In this document: positions 35,692 to 46,050 of the stretch, one piece after another
Layout: each line of letters starts with the position of its first letter
Position numbering within the stretch: the first letter of the stretch is position 1
Source: Antilocapra americana
Taxonomy: Eukaryota > Chordata > Mammalia > Artiodactyla > Antilocapridae
Direction of reading: 5' to 3'
Length of the DNA: 64,000 nucleotides
Assembly (NCBI GenBank): GCA_007570785.1
Contig: ML661902.1
Span: 1,676,044 to 1,740,043 of the forward strand
Notes under the pieces: model-generated
Seen by the model: the letters and a program-made list of their open reading frames with translations, nothing else
Databases searched by the model: none
What the model was told of the DNA's origin: nothing
Translations under genes and position numbers: made by a program

Positions 35692-35902
35692 TTGGTTTGG
35701 TTTAGTCACAAAGTCATGTCCAACTCTTGCGACCCCATGGACTGTAGCCCGCCAGGCTCCTCTGTCCGTGGGATTTTCCAGGCAAGAATACTGGAGTGGG
35801 GTGCCATTTCCTTCTCCAGGGGATCTTCCCGACACAGGGATCGAACCCGGTCTCCTGCACTGCAAGCAGACTCTTTACCGACTGAGCTACGAGGGAAGCC
35901 CC
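35692..35902 (-). mobile_element. Bov-tA SINE with 12-nt TSD
   Basis: A well-preserved reverse-oriented copy: GTCACAAAGTCATGTCCAAC, GACTGTAGCCCGCCAGGCTC, an intact B box in reverse (GGATCGAACCC at 35,838-35,848) and the terminal AGGGAAGCCCC. TSD CAGTGAGAAAGT at 35,680-35,691 and 35,903-35,914. Confidence 0.96.
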
Positions 35903-35954
35903 CAGTGAGAAAGTATCTACTGTCAAAAATTACTTGACAATACTATCTTTTACT

Positions 35955-36203
35955 GGGCTTCCCAGGTGGGCTAGTGATAAAGAACTCACAGACATAAGAG
36001 ATGCAGGTTTGATCCCTGGGTTGGGAAGATCCTCCAGAGGAGGGCACTGCAACCCACTCCAGTAGTCTTGCCTGGAGAATCCCATGGACAGGGGAGCCTG
36101 GGAGTCTACAGGCAAGACTACTGGAGTGGGTTGCCATGCCCTCCTCCATAGGATGGTACAGAGTCAGACACAGTTGAAGCAACTTAGCATCACGTACGCA
36201 CTT
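35955..36203 (+). mobile_element. Bov-tA SINE containing an inverted copy of its own middle
   Basis: Starts GGGCTTCCCAGGTGGGCTAG and ends near CAACTTAGCATCACGTACGC. Within it, 36,109-36,147 is the reverse complement of 36,036-36,074 (37 of 39 or better), replacing part of the normal body. It faces the previous SINE tail to tail across 52 bp. No clear TSD (CTTTTACT/CTTTCACT, 7 of 8). Confidence 0.93.
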
Positions 36204-36635
36204 TCACTAAGAAAAAAATGGAACTTGGACTGTAGAATTTCAAACTAGCAATAACAAATAATAAAACTAATTTTATTATTTCCAGGAAAAAAATTCCAAT
36301 AATAAATAACAGCAAGTCTAGCATTAATTACATTTAGCTTTTTATACAGAGAAATGGATATCTTTTCCAACACCTCCAAGAATATAATTATCCTGTATAG
36401 TCTTCTCATCTTTGGTGCTCATTGTCAAATAAACTTTTATGACAATTTGGAAGTAAAATTTCTGATTTTTAGATAAATTTTGAGTCTGGAGTGGTAGACA
36501 ACAAAAGAATGCCAAAGTCAAATCTTGTTTGAAGACTAGATTATCGATATTCTTTATGATAATAATAAAATATGAATAATCAAATACCTTACAGAAATAG
36601 AGGGGAAAAAGAAGCAGGATGTAAAAATTTCCAAA
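36204..36635. other. Single-copy sequence, nothing recognised
   Basis: AT-rich, no gene or repeat recognised. Confidence 0.5.
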
Positions 36636-36639
36636 CCAT

Positions 36640-36935
36640 TAAAGAAATGTTTTAAGGCAAAGTCTACATGATCATATAAGTCAAAAATTAAATGAATGCA
36701 AATAACATTAAGAGAAAGCAAAACATAAGATGTATATATAAGAGGTCATAATAAATATGAATAGACTAAAAGTCCCTTTTAAAAGTCCAAACATTCAGTT
36801 TGAATAAACAAAAAGGAAAATCTCTAAATGCTATTTTTAGAGACATACTTAACACAGATAGATTAAAACAAGAAAAGTAAAAAGATATCAGAAATGAAAA
36901 TAAGCAAGTTTAAAAATATTAATAATATATCAGTA
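36640..36935 (+). mobile_element. Probable ancient L1/HAL1 fragment
   Basis: ATGAATAGACTAAAAGTCCC, GAATAAACAAAAAGGAAAAT, TAGAGACATACTTAACACAG and AAGTAAAAAGATATCAG follow, loosely, the ORF2 endonuclease-end region of old L1 elements. Divergence is high. Confidence 0.45.
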
Positions 36936-36964
36936 AGTGTCCTGGCAAAAATTATTTAGTACAG

Positions 36965-37430
36965 TCAGTTTGGAGTTTAAGTAAAATAAAATTTGAAGAG
37001 AGTTTAATAAAAATAAGGGATGAACGGAGTTTAGGAAGACCAGCACTATTTATAGCAAGAAATTTTTACAACCTCTTAAGACTGCATGGGTGAAAGGAAG
37101 GAGCTATTATGGGAATACACAGGCTATAAGGGGAGGGCAATCTGACAGGAGTGGTGACCTTTGCTCAAGACCTAGAGTCACATGGCAAGTCCATAAGGAA
37201 GGAGTCGTGGAAGAGGTACCCCAACTTCCCTCACCGCCCTCCCTCCCTGCGATGTCTGGCCAGCAGTCCTTGTCAGCCTAACACAACCAGAAACCAGGGG
37301 GCAGGGTCACTTCTTGATGTGAGTGGTTCACGTAAGAGGCAGAGAAGAACAGAAAAGGGTGGAGCATGGATCTGGGAGGAACGTACACGATTTCCAGGAG
37401 AGATAATCAAAAAAAACGAGTAGAAATCAA
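36965..37430 (+). repeat. GC-richer, repeat-like segment of unknown family
   Basis: GGAGTTTAAGTAAAATAAAA... GACCAGCACTATTTATAGCA, GAGGGCAATCTGACAGGAGT, CATGGCAAGTCCATAAGG, GCCCTCCCTCCCTGCGATGT, CTGGCCAGCAGTCCTTGTC and AGGCAGAGAAGAACAGAAAA look like an old interspersed repeat, but I cannot name it. The frames over it (61-90 codons) carry no recognised domain. Confidence 0.35.
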
Positions 37431-37861
37431 TTTAAAATCATTAAATGAAGAGAAGTGAGGGTGGATATTTTATGTTTAAATTTTTCAAAGATACGTGGCC
37501 AGGAGCTTTTATGGAGCAGTAAATGTATCACTGAAATATATAAGGCAAAAAAACATCAATTCAACAGTATAAGAATAATATGATGAAACTTTGATTATGC
37601 AGAGACGTAGCTTAAAATTTGACATGACCAGAACTGAATCAATGATTGACAAATGTGCTTGGTAAACATACAGAAAGAGCTTTGTACCTAACTGCGAAAT
37701 ATATTTTTTTTCTAAAGACACATAAAAAAATTAATCATCCACTAAGAAACAAAATAAGCCTCAGTAATTTCCAAAAGAATACATTTATAGAACACATTCT
37801 CTTACCACAATTCAATAATGACTGGAATTCACTAAGCACTAATTTTGCATTCTAATTTAAT

Positions 37862-37935
37862 TCACATACTACTATAAGGGGGATGTTATTATCTTCATTT
37901 CAAAAATGAAGAAATTCTAAAACTGAAGGAAAACC
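37862..37935 (-). mobile_element. MIR SINE fragment
   Basis: GGGATGTTATTATCTTCATT-like, TCAAAAATGAAGAAATTC and AAAACTGAAGGAAAAC correspond to the reverse-complement MIR core. Confidence 0.5.
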
Positions 37936-38046
37936 CATACTAAATTTCAAAGTGCTGTGGAGATAGTAAATGCATTTAAATATCAGCTATATATATTCTT
38001 ACAGCAGAATGAAGTGACAAAGATAATGAGAAGACAGCACCAGAAG

Positions 38047-38110
38047 ATAATATATATATAATATACACAGATTATATATGTATTTGTGTGAAGATATATA
38101 TATATATATC
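38047..38110. repeat. Imperfect (AT)n microsatellite
   Basis: Two TA/AT tracts separated by a short TACACAGATTATATATGTATTTG-like interruption. Likely to vary in length. Confidence 0.85.
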
Positions 38111-39325
38111 TTTCAAAAAAATGAAATGGAACAGAAGGAAGAGTCAAATAAAGAAAATTCTCTAAAGACTCAGTTGTTCAAGATGAAAGAGCCCACTTGG
38201 TACCAAGCAAAATGAAAGGAGAAACATGACTAAACACATCTTGAGAACCTTTTTTCTATTTCAAAGGCTGCTAACCTTACTAATCACAAGCCTGAAACTT
38301 TGAAAACCTAATAATCATAAATATGTTGAGTATTTATTCATATGGGAAAGATCTCACCTGAAAAGAACACTTCTATTATTCCCCTCTATTATTATCTGGG
38401 TACTCTCTCTTCTGGGCAAATTCACCCATGAACTGAGATCTTGGTTTTTTTGAGGTCCCCTTTCAAACACTGCAGCTATTCATTTGAGGTCTATTACGAT
38501 CTTCCTCCACATTTTTATTAGGTATCTTTCAAAATGCACTGAAATATGCAATTCATGACTTGAATATTATTTTGAAATTTTATGTTTGGAAGCAAGTTAC
38601 ATAACAATGATTCTGTTTATGTTGAAAAGAAACTTATGCTTGTGTGTTCACGTGTGAGTGTGTAAAGAAACAGAATGAAACTGGAAGGACACAAACATAA
38701 AGAGTGGTTACCTGATGGATAGTCAACGCTTTGTGAAGCTCTAAACTATTGAGCTGAAGAATATTCCCAATCTCATCCAGGATAACAGGTACAGATCTCC
38801 TATCCTCAGCAATCAGCCAACGTAATTAGGCTAAGCGAAAAAAATTCAAATATACAAGAACATATATTCAAGTCAGGGTAACTTTGTCTGAAGCTATTTC
38901 AATGCACAGACCAATTAAGTGGAAAATATTATTTAGAAAATTGCCATGATCTCTAGCCAAATTTCTTAGCTAAAGTTCACTGTAGTAGCTTCGGCGATAC
39001 ATGAATGTCTCTTTAAAAATTGAAAACTTTTGTTGCGACATTTTTGTCATGTCCATACATTTGTGATTCAGTCAGCAGTAGCAATTGTGATTTCCTGTGG
39101 TTTCTTAAGAGAGCCCACTGAGTTGAGAGAGTTGTTATTCCTGAGTTCCTGCAGGTCACATAGCTACCTAGAAAGTGATACATGTAAACACTCACAAACA
39201 CTCACATCTTATTCACTTCCAACCCATTCATTAAAACAAACAGCATTAGCCTGCTACATAGCCTACTTTTACAATCTTGTTTTTCAGTTTTGCTATCAAT
39301 TAATTTACTGTTTTTGAATGTCTCG
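38111..39325. other. Single-copy sequence, nothing recognised
   Basis: 1.2 kb, no gene or nameable repeat. Confidence 0.5.
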
Positions 39326-39327
39326 GT

Positions 39328-39430
39328 CACTGTTCAATAAATTCTTTGAGGATAAAGATCAAAATTTTTTCTTTGTTCTGTCCTCAGTACATAACATTTA
39401 TCTATGGATGGATTAAATGACGGGTGGATG
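39328..39430 (+). mobile_element. L2 LINE 3'-end remnant
   Basis: AAATTCTTTGAGGATAAAGA, TTGTTCTGTCCTCAGTACAT and AACATTTATC match the L2 3' UTR order 'ctccttgaggacaggga ... ctgtcctcagtgcctggcac'. Confidence 0.6.
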
Positions 39431-39467
39431 AAATGAAGTACTGATGAATAGATGGATGGATGGATGT
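39431..39467. repeat. (GGAT)n tetranucleotide repeat
   Basis: GATGAATAGATGGATGGATGGATG lies directly behind an L2 end; L2 tails end in TGAA-type units, so expansion from the tail is likely. Confidence 0.75.
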
Positions 39468-39536
39468 CTATATTCACTTACAACTTTCAATCCTATTTCA
39501 TCAGAAAGAACTTAATGTAAAGGATTTCTAGTCCTC

Positions 39537-39664
39537 TGGAGGAGAGCATGGCAACCCACTCCAGTGTTCTTGCCTGGAGAATCCCATGGACAGAGGTGCC
39601 TGGCAGGCTACAGTCCATAGAGTCACAAAGAGTTGGACACAACTGAAGCGACTTAGCACGAACA
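39537..39664 (+). mobile_element. Bov-tA SINE 3' fragment
   Basis: Begins GGAGGAGAGCATGGCAACCC and continues GCCTGGAGAATCCCATGGAC, CAGGCTACAGTCCATAGAGT to CTGAAGCGACTTAGCACG. The tRNA-like head is absent. No TSD found. Confidence 0.92.
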
Positions 39665-41139
39665 AATGAATGAATTAGAAAACAACCCTTACTAACATTT
39701 AGGCATTGTCCTGTCTTTACTGTGCTGATATATTATAATAAGAATACAGTTTTTAAATCTCACCCTCCAAAAAGATTAATCCAAGTGATTAACAAGTAAC
39801 CTCATTTATGAGAAATTTAGTATATTTCCATCTTCTGATCAACTATTTTCATTGGTTCTTTCAATTCCCTTTTTCTCAATTCTCTATAAAATTATTTCTC
39901 AATCTTTTCTAACAAGGGTCATCAAATAATGCTAAGATTTTATTTCCAAATGTGTCCTAAAATATGTTTTTGAACTCCTCTAACCAACATTTCCATGAAG
40001 CCTGCCATAATGTGTCTGAATTAAAGATTGACAGTCTCCGTAAAGTGATAGAGAAAATCCTCCTCTTGAGCCTGTCACTCTCAAGAAGGCCTTTGCCAAA
40101 AATCAAAAATCATTTTTACTTTATTTCTGTATTATCAGCCCAGCTGTAGGGTAATCAACCTATGACAGCTGTTGCTCACTGAATTAAACCAAAATGACAC
40201 TAGTGAACAAAATTGAACAAGCTAACCATATATACCCCAGAATAGGAGAGAGTATTTTCATTGTGTTCTCAGTCTTAGAAAAAGAGGTGAGAGAAGAGCA
40301 GTTAGATGAATACTTTGACATTAAAAAAAAAATCCACTTCTGGCTGTTTTCCTGTTTTGTTTTAAATCACCATTAAAAATCAGTAAAGGAACAGTAAGAA
40401 GGAAAATCAGAGTCTAAACTCAGACCTGTGAAATTAGGTTCACTGTCTATTGAATACACCCTACACCTGTTACATTTTGCCACTGGAACAGGATAAGAAT
40501 TGTAACTAAATGGATTATGCTGCATTTTACTAGAAACAAATTACCCAATACTACCATTTATGAGTTAAGATTTCCTGTAAGAAAATAGTGCAGGAAAAAA
40601 AGAGGGATTATTTCATATCTTTGAAGGGTGTTTTATCACACTGTGCAATTGCATGCAATTTAACACCTAAACTGCTTAAAGTGCAAATGATATCAACTAG
40701 TCCACCCTAAGGGCCTGGTAATAGTCCTGCGTTTGTGCTGCTAGAGCTGGTTTTTGTCAGCACTTCCATTATAAGTCCGGTCTTTCAGGATTTTTTTTTC
40801 ACTCAACCATGAAAATTTGCTGTAGTTTACAACTTGGCATAGCAGTTTCAGCTTAACAGCTCCTATTTTTCTTCCAGTTATTTTGTCCCAAAAGAAGTCA
40901 GCTGGCCATCTCTTTGGTTTGTAAAAGAAGAAGAAAAAGAAGAATTTGTGCTATAAATTATAGGAAATAAATTTCAAATTAGTAGTTAATTCATCAAAAA
41001 TTTTATCTAATCTCATTGGTGCTAAGATAGTTTTACCCCTACGGTCCCATATCTATGACAGCCTCCTAAAGTATTTGAGGGAAAATAATTACTCCTTTCC
41101 AAAGTAACCACTCGCCTGGCAAGTTTTCCTCAGTTCATA
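39665..41139. other. Single-copy sequence, nothing recognised
   Basis: 1.5 kb without a gene signature or nameable repeat; a short GAAGAA-rich tract lies near 40,925-40,945. Confidence 0.5.
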
Positions 41140-41141
41140 TA

Positions 41142-41214
41142 TTGGGCCAGAAAGTTCATTTGGATTTTTTCATAAGATGTTACAGAAAATCCCAAAGCTT
41201 TTTAGCTAACCCAA
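41142..41214. mobile_element. Mariner-derived short inverted-repeat element (miR-2284/2285-like hairpin)
   Basis: A 73-bp element bounded by TA dinucleotides (41,140-41,141 and 41,215-41,216), the mariner target duplication. The ends TTGGGCCAGAAAGTTCATTT and CTTTTTAGCTAACCCAA are inverted copies around a CATAAGATGTTACA loop. This matches the small mariner hairpins of cetartiodactyl genomes. In ruminants such hairpins gave rise to the miR-2284/2285 microRNA family, whose members, from memory, contain an AAAGTTC seed region. Here the 3' arm has lost a few bases against the usual hairpin, so a working precursor is uncertain. Confidence 0.8.
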
Positions 41215-41216
41215 TA

Positions 41217-41825
41217 CACTGGTGCTACAATAGAGAAATAAGGAATGTTCCATAAATGGTCAGAGAAATCTCAAAAGGGTGATTCCAGAGAAACAGAAGC
41301 AGAAAACATTATAACTGAATTTGGTTAATTGCTTCCTAGAACCACAAACCCTGAGAGAAGAAACAGCTTAGAGCCTTTGGTCACTGAAACCACAGTGTCC
41401 AGATATAGATGTTCACACTTTCCTGACATCTTTCTCTTCACTTCTGGATAAAGGTCATTCTCTTAAGTGCTTTTCTGGAAGATTCTTCCTGTTTTTCAAA
41501 ACAAATAACTTTTCATCCGCATTTTTACTTTTCATGGTGGAAAATACACATTTAGTTCCTTTTTGTTTTATAGACAACCGAAAACACAACTTTACATATG
41601 ATAGTCCCACACCAGCTGCAAATGAAGAATCATCCTTTCTCACATACACATCACTGGTGTGATCAGCGTCACCATCCTTCATGCCTTCTCAGGGACTGTA
41701 TTCCTTTTATCCTTCTCTTACATGTGCATGGTCCAAACCTCTTTTTTCTGACTTCTTCCTATAAATTTATTAAACAAACTCCACCTTGAAAAAATTTTAA
41801 ATTTCACCTTACGCCTCTGTAATCT
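41217..41825. other. Single-copy sequence, nothing recognised
   Basis: No gene or nameable repeat. Confidence 0.5.
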
Positions 41826-41827
41826 TA

Positions 41828-42840
41828 ATGACAAAGTTAACTACTTCAAATACTACAAGCAAACATATTTACACATGTAATCCATCCAGAATTTTTATTC
41901 AAATATACAGTGAGGCAGGGATCTATTTTCATTTTCTTCTCAATGGTTGTTAATTTTTACCAAACCATTCACTGAAAAGCCTTATTTTCCCTATATAACT
42001 AAAGTCCTACTTACCTATTAATTTAAGTAAACAGAGTCATACATCTTTCAGTAAAGTTTTTGAGGTACACATATACACATGAATGTGTTATGCGTATGCA
42101 TCATTTTTACAAAACTAATTTCTATGTATTTTATAGTTATTAATGCAAATGTGATTGAAATCTTTCCTGATACCATATTTTCTAGCTAGTTATTACTGGT
42201 ATAAATAAAAAACTTATTGAGTTTTGCATATTTATTTTGTATCCTTCAACTTCATAAAATTGTTTTTGTAAAGTCTGTCACATCCTCTAAGTAAATTTTG
42301 TAACTATCAACTGAAAAAAATTAGTACTAAAAATTAGTACTAACTAAAAAATAGAAAATTTTATTTTCTATTGTTAATTATTTCTGTTGGTAACTTTTTC
42401 CATTTTACTCACATTACATTAGTTGAAACTCAGTAGTGTTAAATAATAGTGAATATTCTATCTTGATACAGATTTAAGATGGAAAGTATTTAATATTTCA
42501 GCATTTAATGATTCCATATGTTTTATGTTTTGATATTTTTATTTATTTATTTATTTTTTATTAGTTTTGCCATACAATGACATGATATCACCATGTGTGT
42601 ATGTAGGGCTATAATTAATATTTTTATGTTTGTTACTCAAATCTTTTATATTATTAGTATATTTTGTCTAGTTCATCTGTTCTAAGGTAATATATCAAAA
42701 TCTTAGACTGTGATTACATTACTATAGACTCATTTATTTCTAAGAAGTTATAGATATTCTATTGTTATATTGTTTGGAAGATGAGGGTTAATGTTATTCT
42801 ATTCTTTATCTAGTTTAATTTGTCCTTATGCATGTAAATT
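41828..42840 (-). mobile_element. Ancient L1 ORF2 region remnant
   Basis: The plus strand has the antisense ORF2 pattern: GTGAGGCAGGGATCTATTTT, CCAAACCATTCACTGAAAAG, TGTATCCTTCAACTTCATAA, and after 42,640 CTCAAATCTTTTATATTATT and GATTACATTACTATAGACTC. Strongly diverged, with a young L1 stub inserted at 42,543. No coding capacity. Confidence 0.6.
42543..42617 (-). mobile_element. Very short L1 3'-end insertion with 10-nt TSD
   Basis: A TTTATTTATTTATTTTTTATT end and TTTTGCCATACAATGACATG, ATATCACCATGTGTGTATG of the ruminant L1 3' UTR, about 75 bp. TSD ATATTTTTAT at 42,533-42,542 and 42,618-42,627. Confidence 0.8.
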
Positions 42841-43157
42841 AGGTGAGTAATAAGCAAGGTATCTAACTGCACTTGTTAAAAATGTATGAAAGTAACCACT
42901 AGAAAAACAGATTGCATAGTAGAACTTCCAAATATCCATGAGAGAGAAACAATTCCAAACACATCCTTATCAACTTAACAAAAGCAAGAAACTGGATAAG
43001 AGAAAAGTAGAAAGTGATACTAAAAGAGTAACAGAATATCATAAAACGGCAACAAAATAGAAAAGAAAAAGATGGTAGTACTAAAAGAAATTTAATTACC
43101 CAGAATAATATGAACTGATTCAATTCCGATATTCAAAACCAAATATTGCTGAATTAA

Positions 43158-43836
43158 CTCAACATTCAAAAAACTAAGATCAAGGCATCCAGGCCCATTA
43201 CTTCATAGCAGAGACAGGGAAAAGATGGAAACAGTGACAGATTTTATTTTCTTGTGCTCCAAAATCACTGCAGACGGTGACTGCAGCCATGAAATTAAAA
43301 GATGCTTGCTCCTTAGAAGAAAAGCTATGACCAACCTAGACAGCACATTAAAAAGCAGAGATATCACTTTGCCACAAAGGTCTGTCTAGTCAAGGCTATG
43401 GTTTTCCCAGTAGTTGTGTATGGATGTGAGAGCTGGACCATAAAAAAGACTGAGAGCCGAGAACTGATGCTTTTGAACTGTGGTGCTGGAGAAGACTCTT
43501 GAGAGTCCCTTGGACTGCAAGTAGATCAAACCAATCAATCCTAAAGGAAATCAACCCTGAATATTCATTGGAAGAACTGATGCTGAAGCTAAAACTCCAA
43601 TACTTTGGCCACCAATGCTAAAAGACAACTCATTGGAAAAGACCCTGATGCTGGGAAAGATTGAGGGCAAGAGAAGAGGGCAGCAGAGGATCACAGGGTT
43701 AGATAACGTCACTGACTCAATGGACATGAGTTTGAGCAAACTCTGGGAGATAGTAAAGGACAGGGAAGCCTGACATGCTGCAGTTCATGAGGCTACAAAG
43801 AGTTGGCCAAGACTTAGGGACTGAACAACAACAACA
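43158..43836 (+). mobile_element. BovB LINE 3' fragment
   Basis: CTCAACATTCAAAAAACTAA, ATGGAAACAGTGACAGATTT, GCAGACGGTGACTGCAGCCA, CATGAAATTAAAAGATGCTT and the tail GACTGAACAACAACAACA. It begins just after the YADD motif, so only the connection region and 3' end remain, with frameshifts. No TSD recognised. Confidence 0.92.
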
Positions 43837-43949
43837 TCTTAAACAATGTGGAGAGTTTTCTATACAAGAGCCACGTCTGGAACAAAATGGCAAAAAGGTG
43901 TCTAAGTAGGCTGCTTATAAACCTTTACATTTGCAGTGTCCATCCTGTT

Positions 43950-44303
43950 CAGTCTTCCCCACTGAAATAGTCCTCAAAAGTCTTCCTCCATTCTGACTCT
44001 GACAACTATAATAGCTCCTTAAGCGGGCGCCATACCTCCAAATTTATTATCTCTAATCGATCCCTTCACCTTATAGCACGAATAATCTCTTTAAAGTTAG
44101 CTCTGAGCTTCTCCTCTTTTTTATGAGTTTCTCTCCTTAACTGTCCAACTTCATCATCCAATGCTGCCCTGTGAATCTCTTTCCTTAGTCACACCAAACC
44201 ATGGTCCTCAAAGTTTTCTAAGTGAGCTGTACTATATCAAGCTTCTGAGTTTCAGTACTCAGTAAAAGTTCATGAGAGCAGAGTCTGTGTCTGTGTAGAC
44301 TCT
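43950..44303 (+). mobile_element. L2 LINE 3' region, left part
   Basis: ACTATAATAGCTCC-, CCTCCAAATTTATTATCTCT-, AATAATCTCTTTAAAGTTAG and CATGAGAGCAGAGTCTGTGT follow the L2 3' region in order. A BovB interrupts it at 44,304; the L2 tail resumes at 44,630. Confidence 0.55.
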
Positions 44304-44622
44304 CAATGGATAGCAAGATCAAACAGGTCAATCTTAAAGGAAATCAACCCTGAATACTCATTGGAAGGACTAAAGCTGAAGCTCCAGTGTTTTGGTCACC
44401 TGATGCAAACAGCTGACTCATTGGAAAAGTTCCTGATTCTGGGAAAGACTGTGGGTAGAAGGAGAAGGTGGCATGAGAAAATGAGATGGCTGGATGGCAT
44501 CACCGATGCAAAGGACATGAACCTGGGAAAACTCTGGGAGATGGTGAGAGACAGGGAGGCCTGGCATGCTGCAGTCCATGGGGTTGCAAAGAGTCAGACA
44601 GGACTGGGCAACTGAACAACAA
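44304..44622 (+). mobile_element. BovB 3'-end insertion inside L2
   Basis: CAAACAGGTCAATCTTAAAG, GGAAGGACTAAAGCTGAAGC, GAGATGGCTGGATGGCATCA, TGCTGCAGTCCATGGGG and the end GGGCAACTGAACAACAAAG. TSD AGACTCT at 44,297-44,303 and 44,623-44,629. The frame from 44,361 to 44,615 (84 codons; [20 protein letters not shown]) is the open C-terminal end of BovB ORF2 with its natural stop region. Confidence 0.92.
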
Positions 44623-44629
44623 AGACTCT

Positions 44630-44715
44630 AGATAAATTTTTGTTCAGTGAGTGAATGAGTGTGTGGGTAAGTAAATGAACAAAAAATAGGAATTGGTAAA
44701 TGGATGAATAAATTC
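44630..44715 (+). mobile_element. L2 3' tail, right part
   Basis: GATAAATTTTTGTTCAGTGA, GTGAATGAGTGTGTG and later ATGGATGAATAAAT continue the L2 3' end after the BovB insertion. Confidence 0.55.
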
Positions 44716-45815
44716 CATTTCCTGTTTTTGGAGTTACACCTTCATCAGATGGTCTAACTTCTCATTTGTTTATCAAGGCTTCTCTGAGAAGTTTATGACA
44801 GTGTGATATAATGATCTATTTTGTGTGATTGTGCAGATATAATAACTTCTTTTACAAAGAATTCCACATAAACTGGAAGTAACACTTGACATATTACCTA
44901 AAAATAGTGTTCTTCTATTAAATGACCTGAAATTCATGTTCATTTTTTTCTGTGCCTTTATTCCCTTCCTATTATTCATCTAATAATCCCAATCCTTTTA
45001 TTATTTTTCCATTCAATTTAGGAGTTTTCTTTTTCTCAGTGACAAGTATTCTTCCCACCTTCTAATAAAGAAGTCATGAGTTCATCTTTCCAAGGTTCTG
45101 GATAATGAGTTAGAATCCCAGGAGATGTGTCACAAAGAAAAAAGGGATTATCCTACTCATCTTCACCTACATTTTCCCTGAACTGACTTATAACTAATAC
45201 AGAATGGCACACACAAAAAGATGGGCAGGGACAAACTCTTGTGGTCTATGTCTTCACATGTAAAATGAGGGTCTCTGATACAATAATCCTGACAATGCTG
45301 ATACATGACCCAACCACTGCTTTGTACCAGTTTATCCCAGGTCTGCACTAGATAAAGAAAAATGAACACTTCTTTCCTCTGCCTAACTCTTTATTTGCAA
45401 GTCCTCCTAAATCTCAAGAAAGGAGGAGTCTAGTTTTAAAGAATACTGGCCATGGTAATTAGGGTAATGAAGGAAGCTTTCAGTCTCATTGTAAATCCAC
45501 TGACACCAAGACCTAATCCCTTTATATGCATTTTCCTGGACAAAATTTTGTATTTCTCAAGCTAAAGGACTCTAATCTGGAATCTAAACTCTGAGCAGTT
45601 TCCATACATGTGAACTTGTTGTTCTCAAGTCTTAAAATAGCTCAGTAATGTGGTATGTCTTGATGAACTGTGATGGACCTCAAGTAATTTGTTGCTATTA
45701 ATAAACCACCACATTTTCCAAATAATTACTTTTTAAAACAAATTAGAGCAGACTCCAAGTTACTTCTATCTATACCATCACTCTTCATCACAAAGAATCG
45801 GACAGGACTGGCCCT
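44716..45815. other. Single-copy sequence, nothing recognised
   Basis: 1.1 kb without gene or repeat signatures. Confidence 0.5.
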
Positions 45816-45819
45816 TGAA

Positions 45820-46050
45820 CACCAATGCTGATGCTGCTGGTCTGCGAACTACTGTTTTGAGACGTGCTCTCCACTATGCCACAAAAAGGACCAGATGATC
45901 ATAACATATTAGAAGCCTATTAATAACACAGCTTCCAAGACTAGTCTCCTGAAGATTTTGATTCAGAATATTTGGCATGGGATTGGGGAATTTTCATTTT
46001 AACAGTCATCCTCAATGACTTCTTGCCAGGCAAGCTTGAGGATCCCTACC
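45820..46050 (-). mobile_element. Possible MER5/hAT-Charlie type DNA transposon remnants
   Basis: ATGCTGATGCTGCTGGTCTG, GCGAACTACTGTTTTGAG and, after a gap, GATTTTGATTCAGAATATTT, GGGAATTTTCATTTTAACAG, GCAAGCTTGAGGATCC are typical of MER5-like non-autonomous hAT elements. The two parts are out of the usual order, so two copies or a rearrangement are possible. Confidence 0.5.

Noticed and set aside
37090..37423. Overlapping frames (63 and 90 codons) in a GC-richer patch
   Set aside because: No recognisable domain, two overlapping frames open at once, and the surroundings look like an old interspersed repeat.
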